A DNA stretch of 64,000 bases from contig JADHSM010000007.1 in the NCBI GenBank assembly GCA_016776905.1, positions 1-64,000 on the forward strand, given 5' to 3'. This stretch comes from Planctomycetota bacterium. GTDB taxonomy: Bacteria > Planctomycetota > UBA8108 > UBA1146. The notes beneath the pieces are model-generated. The model was not told where the DNA came from and searched no databases. It worked only from the letters and a program-made list of their open reading frames with translations. Shown here one piece after another: positions 16,920 to 24,987 of this stretch (position 1 is the first letter of the stretch; each line of letters starts with the position of its first letter). The position numbers and the translations under genes are program-made.

Positions 16920-18722
16920 GTGTTGAGAACGCATACATGTGGTGAACTGCGCATCGATCAGGTCGATCATGAGGTCACATTGATCGGTTGGATCAATGCT
17001 GTTCGGGATCATGGTGGACTAAAGTTTGTGGACTTACGCGATCGATACGGTCGTATTCAGGTGCAAATATCTCCGGAGTCTATCGGTGGTGACGCACTCG
17101 AAACTCTTCGGTTTGATCAAGTCTTGAAAGTCACAGGATCGGTTATGGAACGTCCGGATGGGATGCGAAATCCCAAACTGGAAACGGGAGACGTTGAGGT
17201 GATCGCGACTTCCACCGAGATCTTAGGTGAGTGTCCTCCATTACCTTTCAACCCAGACTCTGGTGATCAGGTCAATGACGAGTTGCGTTTTCGTTATCGA
17301 TTCATCGATATGCGTCGTGAAGAGATCCAGAGACGTTTTCGTCTCCGCTCTGACATGCAGTTCGCTATGCGTCAGTATTTGCATGGTCATGACTTCCTTG
17401 ATCTCGAAACTCCCATGTTGACAAAAAGTACTCCCGAAGGAGCCAGGGATTTCCTCGTTCCTAGCCGCCAGAATCCGGGAGAGTTTTATGCTCTTCCTCA
17501 ATCGCCGCAAATCTTCAAGCAGATCTTTATGATCTCTGGTTTTGATAGATACATGCAGGTGGTGCGTTGTTTCAGGGACGAAGATCTCCGTGCGGATCGT
17601 CAACCTGAATTTACTCAACTCGACCTTGAGATGGCCTGTATTGATGAATCAGACATCATGGGGTTAGTCGAAGGTCTTATGGAGCATGTCGTCAAGGAAG
17701 TCACTGGCAAAGAGGTGACACTTCCTTTCCCTCGCCTGAGCTACAAAGAAGCGATGCTCTCATACGGAAGTGATTCTCCAGATATGCGTAGTGATCTGCG
17801 CATACAGGAGTTTTCTGACCTGGTTGAAGGCTTAGAATTCAAAGTGTTCTCCGGAGCTGTTGATTCGGGTGGAGCTGTAAGGGGAATGCGTATTCCTGGA
17901 GGTGGACAATGGAGCCGCAAGGAAATCGAATCTCTGGAGCCCATCGTCAAGCAACAAGGTGCCGGTGGATTAGCTTGGTTCAAAATGACGGACGACGGAC
18001 CTGCAGGTCCGGTTTCTAGATTTCTCGCCGGTGCTGCCGGGGAGGAGTTGATTCAAAGATTGGGCATGGAACCCGGTGACTTGGCCTGTTTCGTTGCAGA
18101 CGGACAGACTCGAGTGGTGGTCAACTCTTTGGGTCAGTTGAGAAAAGAATTAGCCATCAAGCTGGGGCATATTGAACCCGGTGTCTTGAATTTCTGTTGG
18201 GTTGAGGAGTTTCCTCTGTTCGACGAAGACGAAGAGACAGGACAGCCGACGCCTTGTCACCATCCCTTCACTTGTCCTCATCCCGATGATTTAGGGAATT
18301 TGGAGAGCAAGCCTCTCGAAGTTCGAGCTCGAGCCTACGATCTCGTTTTGAACGGATTTGAAGTGGGTGGCGGAAGTATCCGTATTCACCAGAGAGAACT
18401 TCAGGAACGAGTGTTCACTGCGATCGGAATTACGGCAGAAGAAGCAGAGTCCAAGTTCGGTTTCCTCCTGGAAGCTTTGCGCTTTGGAGCGCCTCCTCAT
18501 GGAGGAATTGCATTGGGAATGGACCGTTTGGCGATGATTTTGGCCGGCTTGGAGACGATTCGGGAAGTGATCGCTTTCCCGAAAACCCAGCGAGGCACCT
18601 GTCAGCTGACAAATGCCCCTGATCCAGTCACTACCGATCAATTGTCTGAGGTGGGCCTCATGAAGGAACCTGTCGCAAAAAAGGAACCTGTCGCCGAAGA
18701 GGAATCGGGCGAAGATTCCTGA
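16920..18722 (+). CDS. aspS: Aspartyl-tRNA synthetase
   Basis: This 600-residue class II synthetase charges tRNA-Asp (or also tRNA-Asn if non-discriminating). The GTG start at 16920 gives the normal N-terminus MLRTHTCGEL. The OB-fold anticodon domain (GWINAVRDHGGLKFVDLRD) comes first. Motif 1 follows, then motif 2 (FRDEDLRADRQPEFTQLDLE). The bacterial GAD insertion lies between motifs 2 and 3, and PCHHPFTCPHPDD is present. Motif 3 is GIALGMDRLAMIL. The end is extended by a charged tail with two KEPVA repeats. Length is close to the usual 580-600. Confidence 0.97.
   Translation: MLRTHTCGELRIDQVDHEVTLIGWINAVRDHGGLKFVDLRDRYGRIQVQISPESIGGDALETLRFDQVLKVTGSVMERPDGMRNPKLETGDVEVIATSTEILGECPPLPFNPDSGDQVNDELRFRYRFIDMRREEIQRRFRLRSDMQFAMRQYLHGHDFLDLETPMLTKSTPEGARDFLVPSRQNPGEFYALPQSPQIFKQIFMISGFDRYMQVVRCFRDEDLRADRQPEFTQLDLEMACIDESDIMGLVEGLMEHVVKEVTGKEVTLPFPRLSYKEAMLSYGSDSPDMRSDLRIQEFSDLVEGLEFKVFSGAVDSGGAVRGMRIPGGGQWSRKEIESLEPIVKQQGAGGLAWFKMTDDGPAGPVSRFLAGAAGEELIQRLGMEPGDLACFVADGQTRVVVNSLGQLRKELAIKLGHIEPGVLNFCWVEEFPLFDEDEETGQPTPCHHPFTCPHPDDLGNLESKPLEVRARAYDLVLNGFEVGGGSIRIHQRELQERVFTAIGITAEEAESKFGFLLEALRFGAPPHGGIALGMDRLAMILAGLETIREVIAFPKTQRGTCQLTNAPDPVTTDQLSEVGLMKEPVAKKEPVAEEESGEDS
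18663..18698 (+). repeat. 18-bp duplication at 3' end of aspS
   Basis: AAGGAACCTGTCGCAAAA and AAGGAACCTGTCGCCGAA are adjacent and in frame. They encode the repeated KEPVA motif in the charged C-terminal tail, just before the stop codon. Confidence 0.85.
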
Positions 18723-18914
18723 CATCGAGCCTGTAATTGGCCAGATGTGAGGAATGAGGGACGATCTGAACGTGGAATTCGTTGTATTTCGGAGTATAGG
18801 TGCGAGAATTACGGGATCTGGCTTGCCATCCAAGGGTCTGACAGTGTATCCATCAAGGCTTGTGGGGTTTCCCCGAGACGTGGATTCCGAAAATCGGGAC
18901 GAAACTCTGGGTTT

Positions 18915-18991
18915 GAGAACAGTGTTTGAGAACAGTGTTTGAGAACAGTGTTTGAGAACAGTGTTAGAGAACAGTGTTAGAGAACGGTGTA
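18915..18991. repeat. Six-copy 13-bp tandem repeat upstream of infC
   Basis: Three identical copies of GAGAACAGTGTTT, two of GAGAACAGTGTTA and a final GAGAACGGTGTA lie head to tail with no spacers. The array ends about 20 bp before a TACAAT box and 70 bp before infC. Confidence 0.95.
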
Positions 18992-19010
18992 TCCTTCTCG
19001 AAAACGATCC

Positions 19011-19016
19011 TACAAT
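19011..19016 (+). promoter_or_regulatory. Possible -10 box for infC operon
   Basis: TACAAT matches the sigma-70 -10 consensus at 5 of 6 positions and lies about 45 bp before the infC start. No good -35 is seen; the -35 position falls at the end of the 13-bp repeat array. Confidence 0.35.
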
Positions 19017-19061
19017 ACATAAGGCGACCTCTCGAGGTCATCATGAACAGGAGAGACTGAC

Positions 19062-19571
19062 ATCAGCGAGCAAATGAAATACAGAGTGATCGATCGTCCG
19101 GGACCCGGAGAGGTCCGATTGATTGACGAAGAAGGCAATCAGGTGGGTGTACTCGGCAAAACCGAAGCACTCGATCTCGCTTCTGACCGGGATCTTGACC
19201 TGGTCGAGTTGAATCCGAATACCGAGCCTCCTCTGTGTAAGTTGATGGACTTTGGCAAATTCAAGTATGATCAGTCTAAGAATGCCAAGCAGACTCAAAA
19301 AGTGCGCAAGATTAAAGAAGTGAAACTACGCCCGAAGACGGAAAAACATGATTTTGACGTCAAGTTAAAGAGGGCACGGAAGTTTATTGAAGAGGGACAC
19401 AAGGTTCTTGTGACCATGGTTTACAGAGGGCGTGAGCAACGCCATCCGGAAATCGGTCGTGAGGTACTGCTACGATTCTTCAGTGAAATGGAAGATTTGG
19501 CGAAGATGGAACGCGAGCCTCTGCAAGAAGCTCGTAATCGCATGGCCATGGTGTTGGCAAAGAAAAAGTGA
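19062..19571 (+). CDS. infC: Translation initiation factor IF-3, likely AUC start
   Basis: IF-3 binds the 30S subunit, checks start-codon pairing and blocks early 50S joining. The product resembles the whole family: an N-domain with EVRLIDEEGNQVGVL and EALDLASDRDLDLVELNPN, then a linker and C-domain with PLCKLMDFGKFKYDQ, KEVKLRP and HDFDVKLKRARKFI. The first ATG is at 19074, but AGGAG at 19049-19053 is 20 nt from it. An in-frame ATC at 19062 is 8 nt from the AGGAG. IF-3 genes commonly use rare AUU/AUC/AUA starts so that IF-3 represses its own synthesis, so I choose ATC (169 aa). Starting at 19074 gives 165 aa. First gene of the infC-rpmI-rplT-pheST operon. Confidence 0.93.
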   Translation: MSEQMKYRVIDRPGPGEVRLIDEEGNQVGVLGKTEALDLASDRDLDLVELNPNTEPPLCKLMDFGKFKYDQSKNAKQTQKVRKIKEVKLRPKTEKHDFDVKLKRARKFIEEGHKVLVTMVYRGREQRHPEIGREVLLRFFSEMEDLAKMEREPLQEARNRMAMVLAKKK

Positions 19572-19638
19572 AACATGATCGACGTTGCGACCAGAAGTCG
19601 TGACGGAGATTCATTTTGATTCAGGAAAAGGGGACCTC

Positions 19639-19848
19639 GTGCCCAGGAAGACTCACAAGCCTCATAAGGGGCTTCAAAAACGCGTCAAACTGACGAGCAG
19701 TGGTAAGGTGAAACGGCATCGCGCCGGTAAGAGTCACCGTATGTCCAGAAGAAGTTGGACAGCAACCCGCGTTCGTCGTGGTCGTCGTGCAGAGATCTGC
19801 CCGGCGTGTGACGCCAAAGTCATCAAGGCTCTTCTCGGCGTAGGCTAG
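19639..19848 (+). CDS. rpmI: 50S ribosomal protein L35
   Basis: The protein is 69 residues and very basic, from GTG 19639 (AGGGGA about 6 nt upstream). The start PRKTHKPHKGLQKRVKLTSS and the block GKVKRHRAGKSHRMSRRS match L35. An upstream in-frame start at 19585 would add 18 residues foreign to the family. A Cys pair near the end (CPACDAK) is a small oddity. It lies between infC and rplT in the classic order. Confidence 0.93.
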   Translation: MPRKTHKPHKGLQKRVKLTSSGKVKRHRAGKSHRMSRRSWTATRVRRGRRAEICPACDAKVIKALLGVG

Positions 19849-19962
19849 AGAAGATTTTTAGCGCCTTCCCGGCGTATCATCCGGCGATTTCGGGGCTTTG
19901 TAAAAAGACCCAAAGAGGGTAGAAACCCCTCCCGTAAGTTGCCCATTTGAGAGGGAAACAGT
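19849..19962 (+). promoter_or_regulatory. rplT leader with two small hairpins
   Basis: The 114-nt spacer before rplT contains two short hairpins: GCGCC-TTCCC-GGCGT (from 19861) and AGGGT-AGAA-ACCCCT (about 19916-19930, with one bulge). L20 represses its own operon by binding such leaders in some bacteria. Whether this one does is unknown. Confidence 0.3.
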
Positions 19963-20319
19963 ATGCCACGCGTACGCTATGGCGTCGCTCGCCACCGCAA
20001 GCAGAAGCGTATTCTCAAGAAAGCCCGCGGTTTCTTTGGTGCAGGTAGTCGCCAGTACAAAACCGCCAGGCAGTCCATCGTTCGTTCTGAAGTTTTTGCG
20101 ACGAGAGATCGTCGCAACAGAAAGCGAATGTACCGTCGTCTTTGGATCACTCGTATCTCGGCAGCATGTCAGAGTACTGATTTGAACTACAGTCGATTCA
20201 TGCATGGCCTCAAGTTGGCGAACGTAGAGTTGGATCGCAAGATCATCTCTGAACTCGCCATTCGTAACCCTGAGGCGTTTACCTCCCTCGTCGGAGTCGC
20301 CCGCGGCGCCCTGTCATGA
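19963..20319 (+). CDS. rplT: 50S ribosomal protein L20
   Basis: The protein has 118 residues, the normal length. The N-terminal tail MPRVRYGVARHRKQKRILKK and the globular part (RRLWITRISAACQ, NYSRFMHGLKLANVELDRKI) match L20, an early assembly protein of the 50S subunit that also represses its own operon in other bacteria. GAGAGGG precedes the ATG by 6 nt. The stop overlaps the pheS start by 4 bp, so rplT and pheS are translationally coupled. Confidence 0.97.
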   Translation: MPRVRYGVARHRKQKRILKKARGFFGAGSRQYKTARQSIVRSEVFATRDRRNRKRMYRRLWITRISAACQSTDLNYSRFMHGLKLANVELDRKIISELAIRNPEAFTSLVGVARGALS

Positions 20320-21320
20320 GTGAGAACGGATCCTTTTCGGATCTGGAAGCCATCGAGAAACAGGCTTTGACAGACATCGAGAGTTCCGGCGATGCCGCAA
20401 CTCTCGATGCTGTCAGAGTTCAGGTTTTAGGTAAAAAGGGATCCCTTAAACAAATTCTTCGTAATCTCGGGGGACTCACTCCTGAACAGAGACCTCTGTT
20501 CGGAGCAAGAGCCAATGAGGTGAAGGAAAAGGTGCAAGCCGCTCTTGAGTCAGCACGAGACCGTTTTGGTGCTCCTGCTCAAAACAAGAAGAGTGGTGAT
20601 CCCGGTGCAGATCTGACCTTACCGGGTAACATGCCTGAACGTGGCAGCCGTCACCCGGTTCGTCTTGTCTCGGCTCGTATGATCAAGATCTTTGCCAGCC
20701 TCGGTTTTGAGGTTGCTGATGGTCCCGAAGTCGAGGACGAATGGCATAATTTCACAGGGTTGAATATCCCTGCGGATCATATTGCCAGAGATCCTTCAGA
20801 GAATTTCTATTTGGAAGACGACCTTCTGATGCGCAGTCAAACTTCGACTGTTCAGGTCCGAGTGATGGAAAATACTCCGCCTCCACTTCGTATCATTGCA
20901 CCAGGGAAAGTTTTTCGTCCGGATACTGTCGATGCGACTCATTCCTACATGTTCCACCAATTAGAGGGACTTGTTGTTGAAGAGGGGATGACGTTCGGTC
21001 ATCTGAAATCGACCCTGTTGACCTTTTTCCAGCAGCTTCTTCAAGACGACGACATGAAGTTGCGTCTTCGCCCGTCATTTTTCCCATTCACTGAACCCAG
21101 TGCAGAGGTCGATCTCTACTGGCGTGGGGGTTGGATGGAAATGGGAGGGTGCGGAATGGTGGATCCTAATGTTCTGGATTCAGTAGGGATCGATCCTGAG
21201 CGCTGGACCGGTTTTGCATTTGGTCTGGGTATAGAGCGAGTCACCATGGCTTCCTATAACATTCCTGATATCCGATACTTCACCGAAAACGATGTTCGAT
21301 TCTTGCGTCAGTTCTCCTGA
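20316..21320 (+). CDS. pheS: Phenylalanyl-tRNA synthetase alpha subunit
   Basis: The 334-residue catalytic subunit forms an alpha2-beta2 enzyme with PheT and charges tRNA-Phe. It has an N-terminal coiled coil that contacts tRNA (LDAVRVQVLGKKGSLKQILR). Class II motifs follow: PLRIIAPGKVFRPDTVDATH, FHQLEGLVVEEG, RPSFFPFTEPSAEVDL, and motif 3 in TGFAFGLGIERVTM. The start overlaps rplT by 4 bp. Length and order are typical. Confidence 0.97.
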   Translation: MSENGSFSDLEAIEKQALTDIESSGDAATLDAVRVQVLGKKGSLKQILRNLGGLTPEQRPLFGARANEVKEKVQAALESARDRFGAPAQNKKSGDPGADLTLPGNMPERGSRHPVRLVSARMIKIFASLGFEVADGPEVEDEWHNFTGLNIPADHIARDPSENFYLEDDLLMRSQTSTVQVRVMENTPPPLRIIAPGKVFRPDTVDATHSYMFHQLEGLVVEEGMTFGHLKSTLLTFFQQLLQDDDMKLRLRPSFFPFTEPSAEVDLYWRGGWMEMGGCGMVDPNVLDSVGIDPERWTGFAFGLGIERVTMASYNIPDIRYFTENDVRFLRQFS

Positions 21321-21356
21321 CCGCATGAATCGACAGAGAGAACTCAAGGGGCACAG

Positions 21357-23420
21357 ATGAAGGTTTCCGTCGACTGGCTTCGCGATCACGTAGATTTTGA
21401 TCTGGGGATCGACGAACTCGCCTACAAACTGACGATGTGTGGCCTCAATTGCGAGGGCATCGAGGAGCACGGCTCTGATCACGTTCTCGAATTGGAAGTC
21501 ACTTCCAATCGCCCCGATCACTTGGGTCATCGAGGAGTCGCACGCGATCTCGCGTGTCTTCTTGGAGTCGAACTCAAACCTCTCGATCTCAGCTTTCAAA
21601 CTGTAGATAGCTCTGAGTCAGGGCTTCGGCTCGATGAAATCGTTGCCATCGAGGTTGACGATGAAGAACGATGCGGAAGATACACTGCTCGTGTTGTCGA
21701 AAACGTCACCGTCAGTACGAGTCCAGAGTGGCTTTCACGTAGACTTGAAGCCATCGGCTTGAGATCTATCAATACGGTTGTCGATTTGACCAATTATGTC
21801 CTGATGGACCTGGGCCAACCTCTTCATGCTTTTGATTTGGACCTTGTCGAAGGTGCAGAAATCATCGTTCGTAGAGCCCGCAGGTCAGAAGTGTTCGATG
21901 CCATCGATGGCAGCCAGCACGAACTGGATACAGACGATCTTGTGATCGCTGACCAGACCGGCGCTGTTGCCTTGGCAGGGATCATGGGAGGCTCCAGAAG
22001 CGAAGTGAAATCAGAAACGGGACGACTGCTCCTAGAGTCAGCCTGGTTTGAACCTGTCCCCATTCGTGAATCCGCTCGTCGGTTACAGTTGGCGACCGAT
22101 TCTTCACATCGCTTTGAAAGACGCGTCGATGTCGAAGCGTGTGAAGTCGCTTCCCGCCGCTTTTTGCATCTCCTGTCGAAGGAAACTGATTGCAAGATTC
22201 TGACCGGCTGCCTTGAGGTGATTCGCGATCAGCTTCTTGATCCTCAACAGCCAGTGTCGCTCCGCCCAGAAAGAGCTTCTCAGATTTTGGGAGATGTCAT
22301 TCCGGAAGGTTCTATTCGTAGAATTCTTGAATCGATCGGTTTCTCGTCTGAAGAAGATAAAGGGGATGCCGGTCCATGGATCGCTCCTTCTTGGAGAGTT
22401 GACTGTCATCGTGAAGCCGATCTGATTGAAGAAATCGGTCGTATTCGAGGGCTGGATCAGATGGATGACCGCCGCATGGAAGTGCGTGCTGTTCCCGAAG
22501 ATCCGCGTGCAAACTGGGTTGACCGTGTACAGGACTACCTCGTGGGCTGCGGACATCATGAAGCGATGACTTTTTCCTTTGGTGCTGCCGAGGGGGAGTT
22601 TCAACTGATCGAAAATTGGTGGAATGTGGGGGAACCCTGGGTGGTTCGGAATCCCGTTCGTGCCAATGAGGGCACTCTTCGTCGCAGTCTTGTGCCGAGT
22701 TTGCTCACCAGCGTTAAGGGAAACAGACTCCATGGAGTCGATGATGTTCGACTCTTCGAAGTCGCTCGGGTTTTCCATCGTCGTGAAGGTGTTGATCGAC
22801 CCGTCGAAAAGCTCCATGTTTCTTGGATTCATAGTCAGGCGAAGACTGAAAAGGGCACAGGCCCCTACAGAAACGCCCGCGGGATTGCAGATGGGATCCT
22901 CGATCTATTGAGGGTCTGCGAGACGGGTCCCCAGTCACTTTCATGGAGCCCCGTAAATGACTCCAGCGGATTTATTCCAGGGAGTACGGCGGCGTTGAGC
23001 TTCTCCAGTGATCCTGTAGGACTCGTCGGTTCTGTAGAACTTGAAGGAATCCCCGGAGAGACGTGGTACGGCGAACTCGATCTCGGTTATCTCTTGGACT
23101 ATGCACGCCAAGAGGTTCGATTCTCGGACTTCTCAAGGCATCCTGTCATTACTCGAGACTTAAACTTTGTGGTTTCCGAAGATGTTCTTTGGCGCGATAT
23201 TTCATCTGAAGTCGATGCCGCTGATTTGGCTCATCTGGAGAGTCGCCAGTTCGTCGATATGTATCGGGGTAAACAGGTGGCCAGTGGTCACAAGAGTGTG
23301 ACATTTTCACTGACTTTCAGGGCTCCAGATCGGACGCTGACCCATGAGGAAGTTGATACTTCCGTGAATGGTTTGGTAGACCGATTGAAGGCACGCCTCA
23401 AAGGTGAGTTGCGCACTTAG
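21357..23420 (+). CDS. pheT: Phenylalanyl-tRNA synthetase beta subunit, short form without OB domain
   Basis: Partner of PheS, 687 residues against about 790-800 in most bacteria. The N-terminal segment MKVSVDWLRDHVDFDL...GLNCEGIEE runs directly into LELEVTSNRPDHLGHRGVARD. The roughly 110-residue tRNA-binding OB-fold (EMAP-like) insertion that normally sits between them is absent. B3/B4 editing-type (INTVVDLTNYVLMDLGQPLHAFD), B5 and catalytic-like domains remain, as does the C-terminal FDX-ACB anticodon domain (FSRHPVITRDLNFVVSED to the end). The join is clean and in frame, so this is a real domain loss, not an error. Last gene of the operon. Confidence 0.95.
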   Translation: MKVSVDWLRDHVDFDLGIDELAYKLTMCGLNCEGIEEHGSDHVLELEVTSNRPDHLGHRGVARDLACLLGVELKPLDLSFQTVDSSESGLRLDEIVAIEVDDEERCGRYTARVVENVTVSTSPEWLSRRLEAIGLRSINTVVDLTNYVLMDLGQPLHAFDLDLVEGAEIIVRRARRSEVFDAIDGSQHELDTDDLVIADQTGAVALAGIMGGSRSEVKSETGRLLLESAWFEPVPIRESARRLQLATDSSHRFERRVDVEACEVASRRFLHLLSKETDCKILTGCLEVIRDQLLDPQQPVSLRPERASQILGDVIPEGSIRRILESIGFSSEEDKGDAGPWIAPSWRVDCHREADLIEEIGRIRGLDQMDDRRMEVRAVPEDPRANWVDRVQDYLVGCGHHEAMTFSFGAAEGEFQLIENWWNVGEPWVVRNPVRANEGTLRRSLVPSLLTSVKGNRLHGVDDVRLFEVARVFHRREGVDRPVEKLHVSWIHSQAKTEKGTGPYRNARGIADGILDLLRVCETGPQSLSWSPVNDSSGFIPGSTAALSFSSDPVGLVGSVELEGIPGETWYGELDLGYLLDYARQEVRFSDFSRHPVITRDLNFVVSEDVLWRDISSEVDAADLAHLESRQFVDMYRGKQVASGHKSVTFSLTFRAPDRTLTHEEVDTSVNGLVDRLKARLKGELRT

Positions 23421-23440
23421 TCTTTTCCCAAATTTCATAA

Positions 23441-23475
23441 GCTGCCCTGAGGATGATCGGCTGCCCTGAGGATGA
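23441..23475. repeat. Two direct repeats, period 19, after pheT
   Basis: GCTGCCCTGAGGATGATCG (23441-23459) is followed at once by GCTGCCCTGAGGATGA (23460-23475). They lie in the 88-bp spacer between the convergent pheT and L,D-transpeptidase genes, where no terminator is seen. Confidence 0.85.
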
Positions 23476-23508
23476 CTGATCTTGTCTTGATCAGTTCATT
23501 CTCTGAGT

Positions 23509-24729
23509 TTATTCGCGTATGGAAACCGGAGTTCCACTGCGAATCCATGGGTACAGAGTGATCACGTCTTCATTACGCAATCTCACGCAGCCTTCGGAGC
23601 ACATCGATCCGATGGAGTCGGGATCATCGGTGCCGTGAATTCCCAAGCCGAATGTTTCACCGTCTTTGAATCCGATCCAGCGTTCTCCCAAAGGATTGCC
23701 CTCTACTCCATGTGCGATAGGAGCACGACCATCGCGGGGTTGCCACATTGGCTTTTTTTGCATCACGCCTACGACATAGTCGAGTGCCGGCGTGACTTTA
23801 TCAGATCTGCCGTGTCCGACAGGGAATCCCATTAACCAACGGTCATCCATGAAGAGGTCGAGTCGGTAGTCACTCTTATCGACTTCGATATGGACCTTTC
23901 CTGATAGGACCTTCAGACGTTGCTGAGGATGTATGACGTCATTACGAAGGCCGTTCAATAACTTGATCGCATCGACCGAAGATTTGTGTTTTTGGGCAAT
24001 CACGGAGAGGGAATCTCCTGAAACAACCGTGACCGTCGTGCAGACCTCTGGGAATGATTTGCTTGAAAATATCCAGGTGTTCACGAGGTTCCACAGCTTG
24101 ATCCTGATGGGTGTTTTTGTTTCGAGATCAGGGGCTGCTACATAAGCTTTAGAGAGGAGGTCCCAAGATTGGAGTGCACCTGCGGAGGTGTCTTGATTCA
24201 AATTTTCAGAAAGTATTTCTGCCGCAAATCCAAAACCAGGCGTCTGCGCACCCTTTTCAAAAATCGATTGAGCAATGGTCAATTGGTCAGCACCACTGGA
24301 TTCTTGAAGAAGCAGTTCATTCGCCAAGTCACGGTTTGGCTGAGCAGGGTCTCCTTGACTCAGTGTTCTCAGGATTCCGCGGGCTTCACCAATCGATTCA
24401 GGTCTTTCAGAGTTGAGTAACAACTTCGAAAGTTTGAGCGACAGGTTACTGAATAAGTCGGAGTCGGGGTCGACATTGGCCAACTCACTTCGAAGGATAA
24501 GAATCTCCTTATCCATCGAAGAGAGAGAGGTGGAGGGTTGTTCTTGCGTCGGCACTAAATTCGGAGGTTGTTGAACCATCTGGGCTTCGGCTAAGGGTTG
24601 GGTGCCTTCTCCAGAAACAGCAGTCTTTACCGAATTGTTCTCAGCAGGCAAGGTTTCGGAAGCATTCCATTTTTGGTAGGCCCAGTAGGAGCCTGCAATA
24701 ATGATGCTAAAAAGGATGAAATTTCTCAT
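23509..24729 (-). CDS. LysM / L,D-transpeptidase (YkuD) cell-wall enzyme
   Basis: The 406-residue protein cross-links or modifies peptidoglycan outside the membrane. A hydrophobic N-terminal anchor (FILFSIIIAGSYWAYQKW) comes first. A helical region of about 70-235 with TPR-like character follows, then a LysM domain (VVSGDSLSVIAQKHKSSVDA). The YkuD catalytic domain has the signature HGTDDPDSIGSMCSEGCVRL, with nucleophile Cys381 and a conserved His about 15 residues before it. Its substrate would be tetrapeptide stems. It lies 258 bp after nuoN on the same strand and is probably transcribed separately. Together with ddl it shows that the host makes peptidoglycan. Confidence 0.93.
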   Translation of the reverse strand: MRNFILFSIIIAGSYWAYQKWNASETLPAENNSVKTAVSGEGTQPLAEAQMVQQPPNLVPTQEQPSTSLSSMDKEILILRSELANVDPDSDLFSNLSLKLSKLLLNSERPESIGEARGILRTLSQGDPAQPNRDLANELLLQESSGADQLTIAQSIFEKGAQTPGFGFAAEILSENLNQDTSAGALQSWDLLSKAYVAAPDLETKTPIRIKLWNLVNTWIFSSKSFPEVCTTVTVVSGDSLSVIAQKHKSSVDAIKLLNGLRNDVIHPQQRLKVLSGKVHIEVDKSDYRLDLFMDDRWLMGFPVGHGRSDKVTPALDYVVGVMQKKPMWQPRDGRAPIAHGVEGNPLGERWIGFKDGETFGLGIHGTDDPDSIGSMCSEGCVRLRNEDVITLYPWIRSGTPVSIRE

Positions 24730-24909
24730 AATCCCCCCAGGAAATTCTTAGTACCCATGTCAGAAGTTCTCAGTTCATGAAGTTCAGAGCACAGCAGTCG
24801 ACGCAAATTGTGATCTGCTCTGATCTCTATGTTTTTCCCTGATCCACACGTGAGAGATGAAAACTCATCGTGACCTTTTCACTCTTCAATACGGCGCGGA
24901 CGACAGCGG

Positions 24910-24931
24910 CGAATATCCCAACTGGGATATT
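24910..24931. other. Near-perfect inverted repeat downstream of nuoN
   Basis: GAATATCCCA-AC-TGGGATATTC forms a stem of 9-10 bp, 57 bp past the nuoN stop codon on the minus strand. It may act as transcription end or RNA-stabilising hairpin for the nuo message; there is no T tract. Confidence 0.45.
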
Positions 24932-24987
24932 CACCCAAATCTCATTCTATGCTCCCCGAAGCAGGGAAGCCAGAGCGCAGCCCTGTT

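Larger units (their letters stand above)
18723..19061. other. Leader region of the infC operon
   Basis: This 339-bp spacer between aspS and infC has no credible gene. It holds a six-copy 13-bp tandem array (18915-18991), a TACAAT box 19 bp later (19011-19016) and AGGAG (19049-19053) ahead of infC. The layout suits a promoter and leader for the translation operon. Confidence 0.55.

Noticed and set aside
18915..18991. CRISPR-like array
   Set aside because: Copies are 13 bp and directly adjacent without spacers, and no cas genes are present.
24910..24931. Rho-independent terminator after nuoN
   Set aside because: The stem is good but AT-rich at its base and no T tract follows on the minus strand; kept only as an inverted repeat.
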